Part shown: one piece after another, positions 24,094 to 31,528 of the stretch
How the letters are laid out: every line of letters starts with the position of its first letter
How positions within the stretch are numbered: the stretch's first letter is position 1
Assembly (NCBI GenBank): GCA_964347025.1
Contig: CAYFWU010000004.1
Coordinates: forward strand, 4,236 to 68,235
Reading direction: 5' to 3'
DNA: 64,000 nucleotides
From: CS3-C152 sp964347025
GTDB taxonomy: Archaea > Aenigmatarchaeota > Aenigmatarchaeia > QMZP01 > QMZT01
Notes under the pieces: model-generated
The model's database searches: none
Told to the model about the DNA's origin: nothing
Seen by the model: the letters and a program-made list of their open reading frames with translations, nothing else
Program-made: the position numbers and the translations under genes

Positions 24094-24347
24094 AGATCGT
24101 ATTCTTCCTTTTTCTTTTCCTCGGTTTTGGGTTTTTCTTCTTTCTCCTCCACAACAGGGGATTCGTATTCCTTTTCATCCAGCTCTTTCGAGGAGGAACC
24201 CGGCTTGTAATCAGGCCTCCTGAACTGACCATCCTGATCTTTCGCATCCTTTATCATCCGTTTTACATATGCCTTTGCCGCATTCTCTTCCTCAGGAGTC
24301 TCGAAATACTCGTATTCGTCCTCCCCTCCCTCTTCTTCGTAGTCCAT
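24090..24347 (-). CDS. Acidic, low-complexity small protein
   Basis: Protein of 85 residues, very rich in Glu, Asp, Lys and Tyr (MDYEEEGGEDEYEYFETPEE...), probably largely disordered. A TTTATAAATA element and the degenerate palindromic operator site 4 lie just upstream, so it is probably leaderless and regulated together with the divergent HTH gene. Function unknown. Confidence 0.65.
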   Translation of the reverse strand: MDYEEEGGEDEYEYFETPEEENAAKAYVKRMIKDAKDQDGQFRRPDYKPGSSSKELDEKEYESPVVEEKEEKPKTEEKKKEEYDL

Positions 24348-24352
24348 AAAAA

Positions 24353-24370
24353 CAATAACACCGTTATATT
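24353..24370. promoter_or_regulatory. Degenerate palindromic operator (site 4), HTH gene promoter
   Basis: Minus-strand AATATAACG-G-TGTTATTGT is an imperfect form of the palindrome at sites 1-3. It sits between the divergent acidic protein gene and the HTH gene at 24398 and overlaps their shared TATA region. Confidence 0.55.
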
Positions 24371-24397
24371 TATAAACCCTTCTTCCATCTTAATTTA

Positions 24398-24733
24398 ATG
24401 AAGCCATTCTGCGAATACATAACATCAGAAATCCTTCCAGGCGTTCGCGCGCTCATTGCAAAGAAGATGATAGAGGATCATGGGATCACGCAGAGCAAGG
24501 CAGCAGAACTTCTGGATACCACACAGCCCGCGATTTCTCACTACAAGAGAGATTTAAGGGGAATGAAAATCTCCCTCCTTAAGAAACACCCGGAAATCAT
24601 GGAGATGGTTGACTCCATCGCGAAAAGAATAATGAGCGGTGAGGTTTCTTCCAAAAATACAGATCAGGAATTCTGTTCAATATGCAGATACATGCAAAAA
24701 CACGATCTTATCCAAAACACAACTTCTAAATAA
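24398..24733 (+). CDS. HTH transcriptional regulator with C-terminal CxxC (COG2522-like)
   Basis: Protein of 111 residues: N-terminal MKPFCEYITSEILPGVRALI, an XRE-type helix-turn-helix (HGITQSKAAELLDTTQPAIS), and a C-terminal CSIC at residues 93-96. Together with Cys5 these cysteines could bind an Fe-S cluster or zinc, or act as a thiol switch. A degenerate copy of the 19-bp palindrome lies in its own promoter, making it the best local candidate for the regulator of the redox operon. A TATA box about 24 bases upstream implies leaderless translation. Confidence 0.8.
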   Translation: MKPFCEYITSEILPGVRALIAKKMIEDHGITQSKAAELLDTTQPAISHYKRDLRGMKISLLKKHPEIMEMVDSIAKRIMSGEVSSKNTDQEFCSICRYMQKHDLIQNTTSK

Positions 24734-24785
24734 ACTTTATATGTAACCTCCCCAAAACTTTCTAATAACATTTTTTGGTGTTTAG

Positions 24786-25634
24786 ATGGCGAAAAGAAAG
24801 AGGGAAAGGGAAAAACCAACCAAATCCAAGGTAAGGCATGTCAGGAGAAAGGAGATAGAAAAGATAGAAAGGATTGACAAGAAGAAGGAAGTGGAGATCA
24901 AGAGGGAAATGGAAAAAAAGACGAGAGGCATTCCCATAATCTATGCCGTGATAATAATCATAATCATCGCCATCATAAGCGCTGTACTGATATTCACGAT
25001 ACCTGAAAGATCCTTCGTGGAGAAGGGGGATACGATCCTCGTTCAATACAAAGGAGAACTTGAGGACGGAACGATATTCGATTCAGGGAACTTCACATTC
25101 AATGCAGGGATGGGAGAGGTAATAAGCGGTTTTGACGAGGCCGTCGTTGGCATGGCAGAGGGAGAGACCAAAAGGATAGAACTCACCCCTGACCAGGCCT
25201 ATGGGGAACACAACCCTGACCTGATTATGTATGTTCCTCTGATCCAGAAATTCAACATAACAGTTAACACCACTGCTGAAGTATTTAACCTCACATTCGG
25301 GGAAGAACCTGTTATAGGCAAGACATACAGCGTGGAGGGAATGAACTGGGATGTAAAGGTCGTAGATATACAAAACTCGAACGTCACGCTGAGGCAGGAA
25401 GTCGAGGACGGTCAGATGATATACATGGACTACGGAACTTCTGTTGTGAGTGTAAGTGGCAACGAAATGACCATAACCCTGACACCAAGAATAGGAGAAG
25501 TGGTGCAAACGGTATTCGGGAACGGGAGGATTACCAGCGAGAACGGGACACACATGTCACTGGATTTTAACCATGAACTTGCCGGGGAGAAACTGATATT
25601 CACCGTAACGGTTCTGAAAGTCCTTTCAACTTAA
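24786..25634 (+). CDS. Membrane-anchored FKBP-type peptidyl-prolyl isomerase (SlyD-like)
   Basis: Protein of 282 residues. Residues 1-50 are very rich in Lys, Arg and Glu, a transmembrane helix follows (about 51-75), then an FKBP domain: GDTILVQYKGELEDGTIFDS, GEVISGFDEAVVGMAEGETK, and an insert-in-flap region. The rest resembles the long-type archaeal FKBP C-terminal domain. It probably folds exported proteins, with the catalytic part outside the membrane. Convergent with the CDF gene. Confidence 0.88.
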   Translation: MAKRKREREKPTKSKVRHVRRKEIEKIERIDKKKEVEIKREMEKKTRGIPIIYAVIIIIIIAIISAVLIFTIPERSFVEKGDTILVQYKGELEDGTIFDSGNFTFNAGMGEVISGFDEAVVGMAEGETKRIELTPDQAYGEHNPDLIMYVPLIQKFNITVNTTAEVFNLTFGEEPVIGKTYSVEGMNWDVKVVDIQNSNVTLRQEVEDGQMIYMDYGTSVVSVSGNEMTITLTPRIGEVVQTVFGNGRITSENGTHMSLDFNHELAGEKLIFTVTVLKVLST

Positions 25635-26500
25635 TCCGGTTCACAATGGACAATAACAGAGCGGACAGGTTCTATCTGTTTTTTTATCCTTTCCTCAACC
25701 TCTGTCGCTATCTCATGAACCTCTGAAAGTCTCTTTTTCCTGTCAATGTTCAAATGGAGGCTGACAGAAGCGTTCGGCCCCACGTAATGTACCCGGACGT
25801 TGTGAACGTCTTTCACCCCTCTAACGGCCTTTGCTATGTGGCTTATTTGCCTCAACATGTATTCCGACGGGACCTCACCCATGAGCGAGTGAATGTTCCT
25901 CTTTCCGACATCAAATCCGATCTTCACAATCCATAGCGCCACAATCAGCCCTGCAATGGGATCGAGTATTCTGAAACCTAACATCGCTCCGACCACACCG
26001 ACTATCACAACCAGCGATGTGTAAAAATCCGACTTGTGGTGAGCCGCATCCGCCACCAGGGCAGTAGAATTCAACTTCTTACCTGTCTTATCGACAAAAC
26101 GGAACATCCAATATTTTACCAATATAGACACCACCACAGCAACAATTGCAATCATCCCTGGAGCGTATATCTCTCCGGTTATCATCTTTTGTATGGATTC
26201 CCTGACGAATTCAAAGGCAATCAAACAAAGAACAATGGAAACAATTAAGCCTGCTATTGGTTCCGCATCCCCATGCCCGTATGGATGGTATTTATCAGGA
26301 GGTTTCTTTCCAACCTTCAATCCAATCCATATCACTATGCTGGTTAACATGTCAGATATGCTGTGAACCGAGTCAGTCACCACAGCAAAGGAATTACCCA
26401 GAATACCGGCAATTAACTTGAATATCCCAAGCAGAAGATTCCCGAATATCCCTACGAGTACACCAACCCTCGCCTGCCTGTATCTCTCAGAAACCTTCAT
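25631..26500 (-). CDS. Cation diffusion facilitator family transporter
   Basis: Metal/proton antiporter of 289 residues with six transmembrane segments and a C-terminal cytoplasmic domain. Metal-site motifs are TDSVHSISDMLTS in helix 2 and ADAAHHKSDFYTS in helix 5; the C-terminal metal-sensing domain ends with SVIVHCEPD. Likely exports Zn, Mn or Fe. The ATG at 26500 gives the normal N-terminus; an upstream in-frame ATG overlaps rpo10. Confidence 0.92.
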   Translation of the reverse strand: MKVSERYRQARVGVLVGIFGNLLLGIFKLIAGILGNSFAVVTDSVHSISDMLTSIVIWIGLKVGKKPPDKYHPYGHGDAEPIAGLIVSIVLCLIAFEFVRESIQKMITGEIYAPGMIAIVAVVVSILVKYWMFRFVDKTGKKLNSTALVADAAHHKSDFYTSLVVIVGVVGAMLGFRILDPIAGLIVALWIVKIGFDVGKRNIHSLMGEVPSEYMLRQISHIAKAVRGVKDVHNVRVHYVGPNASVSLHLNIDRKKRLSEVHEIATEVEERIKKQIEPVRSVIVHCEPD

Positions 26501-26528
26501 AATTAAAATTTGTTTTCTTTCGAATATA

Positions 26529-26723
26529 TTACTTCTTGAACTTTCCAACCTTCTCAACCATATCCATATGGGTCAAGAACAAAGAACGGCAACAATATCT
26601 TTCTATTCCTAGGGTGTCCAGGATCTTCTTTGGGTTCGCTCCCTTCCCTACCTGTTTCTGATACTTTTCCCAGAGATGACCCAGAGGCTTACCACAGGTC
26701 ATACACCTTATGGGTATCAACAT
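26529..26723 (-). CDS. rpo10: RNA polymerase subunit Rpo10 (RpoN)
   Basis: Archaeal RNA polymerase subunit N, 64 residues. MLIPIRCMTCGKPLGHLWEK and the later LGIERYCCRSLFLTH give the zinc site CxxC...CC of the Rpb10 family. The ATG at 26723 matches the conserved MLIPIRC start. Upstream of the CDF transporter gene by about 30 bases on the same strand. Confidence 0.96.
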   Translation of the reverse strand: MLIPIRCMTCGKPLGHLWEKYQKQVGKGANPKKILDTLGIERYCCRSLFLTHMDMVEKVGKFKK

Positions 26724-26778
26724 TTTGCACACCTTCAAATGATTATATAATATTCTGTGTTTGTTTTTATAAACTTAT

Positions 26779-26889
26779 CTAAAAAGAAGAATATAAAAAC
26801 TTAATGACCTTTTCCCTTACATCCTCATTAATCTTTACAAGATCATCCAACCCTTTCGCCTTTTTGTTAATTTCAAGCAGATCTTCCAT
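26779..26889 (-). CDS. Small protein (36 aa), unknown
   Basis: Frame MEDLLEINKKAKGLDDLVKI... ending KFLYSSF, preceded by GAGGTG at good spacing and located upstream of rpo10. It is helical and mildly charged. No family recognised; the ribosome binding site is the main support. Confidence 0.4.
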   Translation of the reverse strand: MEDLLEINKKAKGLDDLVKINEDVREKVIKFLYSSF

Positions 26890-27015
26890 TCCAGCACCTC
26901 GGAATACAAAAAAATTACTTTTATGATTTAAATAGTACTATTAAAAAATTATTTTTAAAAATTCACGAAGGGAATAGTAAAAATTTATTCAAATTTGATC
27001 CTTTCTATTAAAAAA

Positions 27016-27642
27016 TTATTTTGAAAGCCCATCCGCTATTGCGAGAGGTTCAGGGAGCTTTCTCCCTTTCAGGCAGTGCAGACAGATACCTAGCGAGCGC
27101 TGCAGGGAAACCCTGTGGCCAGGAGAAACAAACAAGGGTCTACATCCCTCCTTCGATCTGAGAGCCCATCCGACCTGCTCTCCCTCAAACATGAGCCTCT
27201 CGAAAACCCTCTCCTTACTCGGTTCCTTGTACTCACCAACCAGTCTGTTCTGAGCAACCCCTATGCTAGGCTTCCTTATCATCACTCCCACGTGACTTGC
27301 CAAACCCACACGTAAGGGATGCGAAATCCCCTGACCGTTGAACATGATAACATCCGGTTTCTTTCGCAATCTCTCATAGACCTTGATCAAAGGAGGACCC
27401 TCTCTAAATGTCAAGAACGTGGGTATGTAGGGTAATCCAACGTTCATTTCAATCACCTTCTTCTCGATAATTTCCAGACTCTCGTAATCCAAAACAACCC
27501 CCACTACCTTCGCCTTCGTTCGTGAGTAACCAATATCAAACCCACCAATCGTTTTGATCTTCCTTGGAAGACGATCCTCAATCACGACCTTTTTTGCGAT
27601 CCTTTTCTGTTCCTTCTTCATCCCTTCGATATCGTACTTCAT
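27016..27642 (-). CDS. nfi: Endonuclease V (deoxyinosine-specific)
   Basis: Protein of 208 residues matching endonuclease V, which nicks DNA or RNA 3' of inosine. Motifs: GGFDIGYS with the first catalytic Asp, PYIPTFLTFREGPPL with the Glu and wedge, and MFNGQGISHPLRVGLASH. In most members the last motif begins DGxG; here the Asp is replaced by Asn, removing one expected metal ligand. The rest of the protein appears intact. Located just before tRNA-Pro on the opposite strand. Confidence 0.9.
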   Translation of the reverse strand: MKYDIEGMKKEQKRIAKKVVIEDRLPRKIKTIGGFDIGYSRTKAKVVGVVLDYESLEIIEKKVIEMNVGLPYIPTFLTFREGPPLIKVYERLRKKPDVIMFNGQGISHPLRVGLASHVGVMIRKPSIGVAQNRLVGEYKEPSKERVFERLMFEGEQVGWALRSKEGCRPLFVSPGHRVSLQRSLGICLHCLKGRKLPEPLAIADGLSK

Positions 27643-27682
27643 AAATTTATAATGTAAAACTGCATAATATTAAAAACCCCAA

Positions 27683-27757
27683 GGGGCCGTGGTGTAGTTT
27701 GGTCTAGCATTGCAGCATGGGGCGCTGCCGACCGGGGTTCAAATCCTCGCGGCCCCA
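27683..27757 (+). tRNA. tRNA-Pro(GGG), uninterrupted
   Basis: 75 bases. Acceptor stem GGGGCCG pairs with CGGCCCC; anticodon stem GCAGC/GCTGC with loop ATGGGGC gives anticodon GGG; T-arm CGGGG TTCAAAT CCTCG. Discriminator A; no CCA is encoded. It is the only tRNA in the window without an intron. Confidence 0.95.
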
Positions 27758-27794
27758 TCACCACTTTTTTATTCAACCTTGATCAATAATTACT

Positions 27795-28814
27795 ATGAGA
27801 CCTAATTTTACCGCCAGACAGAAGAAACTTAGAAAGTTAATGGAAAACAAAAGGGTGGACGCTTTACTTCTTTCGAGCCATGACGATATTTATTACTATA
27901 CAGGTTACTTTGGCCTGAAAGAGGACCGGATATTCCTTGCCTTCCCCAGGAGTGACAAACCTAAACTGATCGTGACCCCCTTGGAGAACGAGGCCGAGGT
28001 GAAATACCCAAACACGGTCTTCATTGAAAGAATAAAGGACTTCATGAACGAATTGAAGGATTACAAGAGACTCGGGTATGATGAAAGACAGATGAACGTT
28101 CTACTTTTCAAGGCCCTCGAAAAAACCAAGGTAAAACTCAGACCCTTTGGGAAATCCCTGGAGATCCCCAGGATCACTAAAGATGCATACGAGATAGAAC
28201 AGATCAGGAAAGCGATAAGGATAACCAAAAAGGTCTTCGGGTCCCTCCCTCCCCTGACGGGCAAATCAGAGACAGAGATCTCGAATGAGATAGACATACA
28301 GTTCAGGAAACACGGAGTTGGCAACGCCTTCGAGAACATCGTTTCTTCAGGTCCGCAGGGAGCTTTCGTACATCACAAGCCAAACGAAAGGGTGGTGAAA
28401 AGGAACGATGTCGTCCTGATCGACATAGGCTGCAAGGTCAACAGATACTGCTCGGATATCGCCAGGATATTCTGCCAGAAATTCGGGAAGAGGGAAAAAG
28501 AAATCTACGAGGACGCGAAGGAAATACATTATGAAATAGCAGACAACATAAGGGCAGGTATGGGTTACAGGGATGTAGAGAACATAGAAAAGAAATTTTT
28601 CAAGAGAAAGGGCTACGAACTCATTCACTACTTCGGACACGGTGTGGGCCTGTCTGTGCACGATCCAACCGGAAACATACTGAAAGAAAATATGATACTA
28701 ACGGTTGAACCGGGAATTTACATAAAAAATATAGGTGGGTTTAGGATAGAGGATATGGTACTGGTCAAAAGGGGAAAAGCCCATTTACTTTCTAAATCTA
28801 TTCCGCTGCAGTAG
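27795..28814 (+). CDS. Xaa-Pro aminopeptidase/dipeptidase (M24 family)
   Basis: Metallopeptidase of 339 residues that cleaves N-terminal residues before proline. The N-terminal domain (to about 130) is creatinase-like; the pita-bread catalytic domain shows VVLIDIGCKVNRYCSDIARI (two Asp ligands), YFGHGVGLSVHD (His), TVEPGIYI (Glu) and FRIEDMVLV (Glu). All five metal ligands are present. The 3' end overlaps the convergent PRC-barrel gene by 17 bases. Confidence 0.93.
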   Translation: MRPNFTARQKKLRKLMENKRVDALLLSSHDDIYYYTGYFGLKEDRIFLAFPRSDKPKLIVTPLENEAEVKYPNTVFIERIKDFMNELKDYKRLGYDERQMNVLLFKALEKTKVKLRPFGKSLEIPRITKDAYEIEQIRKAIRITKKVFGSLPPLTGKSETEISNEIDIQFRKHGVGNAFENIVSSGPQGAFVHHKPNERVVKRNDVVLIDIGCKVNRYCSDIARIFCQKFGKREKEIYEDAKEIHYEIADNIRAGMGYRDVENIEKKFFKRKGYELIHYFGHGVGLSVHDPTGNILKENMILTVEPGIYIKNIGGFRIEDMVLVKRGKAHLLSKSIPLQ

Positions 28815-29133
28815 CTGAAGCAGCTGCAACAGCTTCCGGCCTTTCCACAGGCTCTCTTGCTTCGCCTTCTTCTTCCGATACGGGAAGTGATATGTGCTTT
28901 ATTATTATTATGTCTCCGATTGACTCGACCATAGGGAATGGTATAATCACCCCTTTCTTACTCCCCAGCATTTTTGAGATGTATGATTCCTTGGCAGCCT
29001 TGACAACCAGCGAACGTATTTTGAATCTCCTGAGATCGCATTCCACATCCTCTACTTTCCCACAGAACATTCCTCTACTTGTAAATACATCCTTACCATA
29101 TGTTTCAGAAACACTAGCAACCTTGATAGCCAT
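28798..29133 (-). CDS. PRC-barrel domain protein
   Basis: Protein of 111 residues. Residues 1-80 match the PRC-barrel fold found in archaeal proteins and RimM (SETYGKDVFTSRGMFCGKVE, then RSLVVK and IGDIIII). The C-terminal 30 residues are a Glu/Ala-rich, disordered tail. PRC-barrel proteins serve in RNA processing or as CdvA/CdpB-type division factors in archaea; no specific role can be assigned. Confidence 0.8.
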   Translation of the reverse strand: MAIKVASVSETYGKDVFTSRGMFCGKVEDVECDLRRFKIRSLVVKAAKESYISKMLGSKKGVIIPFPMVESIGDIIIIKHISLPVSEEEGEAREPVERPEAVAAASATAAE

Positions 29134-29222
29134 TTACCCACCTCAGTATTAATTTAATTAATTGATATATAAAACTAATATTTATAAAGATTATGTAAAA
29201 TAAAACGCTGAGTAAGGTTCTT

Positions 29223-29335
29223 GCTGGGGTGGCCGAGTGGTTAAGGCGCAGTAGCCTTTTGAGAAATCAATGGTTGCGCAAGGTTGCTAACCCTGTGGGC
29301 TTCGGCCCGCGCAGGTTCGAATCCTGTCCCCAGCG
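29223..29335 (+). tRNA. tRNA-Ser(GCT) with a 30-base intron in the anticodon stem (29/30)
   Basis: Acceptor GCTGGGG/CCCCAGC, D-arm GCCGAGTGGTTAAGGC, long variable arm GGGC-TTCG-GCCC, T-arm GCAGG TTCGAAT CCTGT, discriminator G. The anticodon stem closes (CAGGG/CCCTG, loop TTGCTAA, anticodon GCT) only if bases 29252-29281 are removed. A bulge-helix-bulge fits exactly: central helix GCGC/GCGC, bulges AGT and AAG, inner helix AGCC/GGTT. The intron is therefore non-canonical, between positions 29 and 30. Mature length 83. Confidence 0.9.
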
Positions 29336-29401
29336 CTCACATTTCTATCTAGAAATATATCTAAACACACCCACTTCAAGAAAAAATAAACTTCCAATTT
29401 G

Positions 29402-29677
29402 CTATTTTCTGAATGCCCTGAATGCATCCGCTACTCTTCTTTCTTCTCTGTCCAATGCTTCCAAAACCCTGTCTCTGATATCTCTGCTCCTAATCTCATC
29501 CCTGTCTCTGAAATTGTTTTCAACATCCCTTGCAACCCTGTCTGCCATTTTCCTCGCTCTGTCTTTATCGACATCGACTCTTTCCGCCGCTCTTTCAATT
29601 CCTCTTCTGATTTTGTCGGCTTTGAAATCCTCTTTTCTATCGTCCTTTTTCACAACCTTCGTAATAAACACCCCCAT
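29402..29677 (-). CDS. Stand-alone ATP-cone domain protein
   Basis: Protein of 91 residues consisting of an ATP-cone only: VFITKVVKKDDRKEDFKADK, IRRGIERAAE, then RDIRDRVLEALDREERRVAD. ATP-cones bind ATP or dATP allosterically and are normally part of ribonucleotide reductases or NrdR. Here no catalytic or zinc domain is attached. It might modulate a partner such as NrdD or NrdR in trans. Highly charged, with many Arg/Asp pairs. Confidence 0.75.
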   Translation of the reverse strand: MGVFITKVVKKDDRKEDFKADKIRRGIERAAERVDVDKDRARKMADRVARDVENNFRDRDEIRSRDIRDRVLEALDREERRVADAFRAFRK

Positions 29678-29771
29678 TTTAAGTAATTGAAGATTGAATC
29701 AAGGGCATATAAAATTATGTTTAAACCCCGCTGCAAAATTCTTTTATAAAACCCGGTCCAAAATTATACAT

Positions 29772-30218
29772 ATGTCTTATTCGAAAACTGACGGGGTGAT
29801 CCTGTTAACGTTTATTATTGGTATAATAAGCATAGTCTATTTCATAACAACCCTTTCTCTGATAGGATCGGATCCCATGCTTGTCGGTATCCCGGAATCC
29901 TATCTCTCTTGGATGGTATTCGAGAGGCTAGTTATAATAGGCATAATCATAATAGTTCTCATACTCATAACCTATATTCTGCTCAGGCAGAAGAACTTCG
30001 AAGAACTGGAAAGATCAAGACCCGAGGAGAAAGCGAAGAGGGCGAGAAGCGAGAAGGAAATACGAGAGGATATGCAAAGATATTACAGGGATCTCGGAGC
30101 CCTGAAGATCGTTTTCAAGGACGGGGCGCTGGATGCAAAGACCTACAATGAGAGAAAGAAATATCTTGATGATATGATAAAGAAACGAAAAAAGCAGCTG
30201 GAAAATCTTAAGAAGTAA
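29772..30218 (+). CDS. Two-span membrane protein with SHOCT-like C-terminus
   Basis: Protein of 148 residues: transmembrane segments at about residues 9-31 and 53-75, then a charged helical region and a C-terminal segment LGALKIVFKDGALDAKTYNE followed by RKKYLDDMI, which resembles the SHOCT oligomerisation motif. I place the start at 29772 (MSYSKTDG); the upstream extension lacks hydrophobic or conserved features. Converges on the envelope operon. Confidence 0.65.
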   Translation: MSYSKTDGVILLTFIIGIISIVYFITTLSLIGSDPMLVGIPESYLSWMVFERLVIIGIIIIVLILITYILLRQKNFEELERSRPEEKAKRARSEKEIREDMQRYYRDLGALKIVFKDGALDAKTYNERKKYLDDMIKKRKKQLENLKK

Positions 30219-30220
30219 TC

Positions 30221-31528
30221 CTATCTTTTTCTTCCAACAAACATTTTAACATTCATGTAAACCAGGACCATCATTATTACCACGATCGCAACGAGGATCG
30301 CGAAAAGAACGAAGACAGCCATTCTGGTTATATACGAAACGTACATCCCCTTACACTCGTTGTCCCAGCATCCGTATTTGCACGTTTCGATGTCTTTCCA
30401 AGCAGTCCCGTCCATCTTACATCTCTGCAATACGTTCCCTGAACATCTCCTTTCACCCGGACTGCAGAAAGGAGGAACCTCTGTTATACACCCCCCTTCG
30501 TAACATCCGTGATCACATTTACCAAGAGTATCCCAAGATCCCTGGGAGGAACATTCCTGGAGGTAGTCTCCGTAACACCTCTTTTCTCCGGGTCTGCATA
30601 AGGTTATTCCCCTCCCTGTGATGGAAAAGACAGACAAGTCCGGGATCTCCGCTCCGTAGTAAGCGTAATCCGAATCCTCATCTATCAGTCCTGTGGTGAA
30701 GCTCTCCCACCCCAGGTCATCAGAATATCTGTTGAGAGTCACGGAGTATTTATCAATGCTGTTGCTCGATAACCATTCATTTTCAACCCTGAACATTATC
30801 ACCACATTCCGGACTTTCCCTTCAAGATTGTCATGTTTTATTTCTATGTACTGGTAGGTTCTTCCTGCAGGTTCTTTGCTAACGAAGCTAGGTTTGTCAT
30901 GAAACCTGTTCACCTCGACCTTGACATCATTCGATTCTTTCTCAACCTCTATAGTGATCTCTGTGAAAGCGAACATCTCGCTCTCTATCTCGATCGTAAC
31001 AGAAGCACCGGGAAGAATTTTATTCCATGTCTTGGTTATGTTCAGTACAGGCGGTCTGGAAGGGCCTGCACCACCTCCGTCAGGAGGAGGCTGGGAAGGT
31101 TGGGAATAAACGGTGAAGGATGTTGTAATGAAGGTAAAATTGCTCTGGTTGAACTCATTGCTTGTCATGTTGATTGTAACGTTCGCCAGAAAATCTCCGG
31201 TGTCCGTTGGTGTCCAGTTGAAGGTAAAATTATTGAACTGCTGCGCAGATACGCTGTCATTGAAAACTTTCTGGTTATGGATAACGGACCCGTCCTTCTT
31301 TATGCTAAGGTTCCCGCTGACATTCAGATCCACTGTCCCGTTGTTGTTGAATTCAAGGATAAAATCAACTGTATTGGGATATGTAACATCCGTGGCTGTT
31401 AAACCCACAACATTCCAGCTCATCACTTTACTCACATCCACGATCGTGGTTACCGCATATGCGGGCGTGGACAAAACAAACTGAACCGAGAAAAGAATAA
31501 CCAGTGTAAGAAAAAACTTTCTCTTCAT
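30221..31528 (-). CDS. Surface-exposed membrane protein with PGF-pre-PGF-like domain and Cys-rich repeats
   Basis: Protein of 435 residues with signal peptide (MKRKFFLTLVILFSVQFVLS). After an N-terminal Ig-like CARDB-type domain comes a domain typical of archaeal surface proteins (SVTIEIESEMFAFTEITIEV to SVFSITG), two Cys repeats (CRPGEKRCYGDYLQEC... and CSPGERRCSGNVLQRC...), and a C-terminal transmembrane helix with a basic tail. Last gene of the envelope operon; its start overlaps the upstream stop by 4 bases. Confidence 0.72.
   Translation of the reverse strand: MKRKFFLTLVILFSVQFVLSTPAYAVTTIVDVSKVMSWNVVGLTATDVTYPNTVDFILEFNNNGTVDLNVSGNLSIKKDGSVIHNQKVFNDSVSAQQFNNFTFNWTPTDTGDFLANVTINMTSNEFNQSNFTFITTSFTVYSQPSQPPPDGGGAGPSRPPVLNITKTWNKILPGASVTIEIESEMFAFTEITIEVEKESNDVKVEVNRFHDKPSFVSKEPAGRTYQYIEIKHDNLEGKVRNVVIMFRVENEWLSSNSIDKYSVTLNRYSDDLGWESFTTGLIDEDSDYAYYGAEIPDLSVFSITGRGITLCRPGEKRCYGDYLQECSSQGSWDTLGKCDHGCYEGGCITEVPPFCSPGERRCSGNVLQRCKMDGTAWKDIETCKYGCWDNECKGMYVSYITRMAVFVLFAILVAIVVIMMVLVYMNVKMFVGRKR

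Noticed and set aside
29282..29290. tRNA-Ser(GCT) as a pseudogene because its anticodon stem fails
   Set aside because: Removing a 30-base intron with an exact bulge-helix-bulge restores a perfect stem and a normal serine tRNA.
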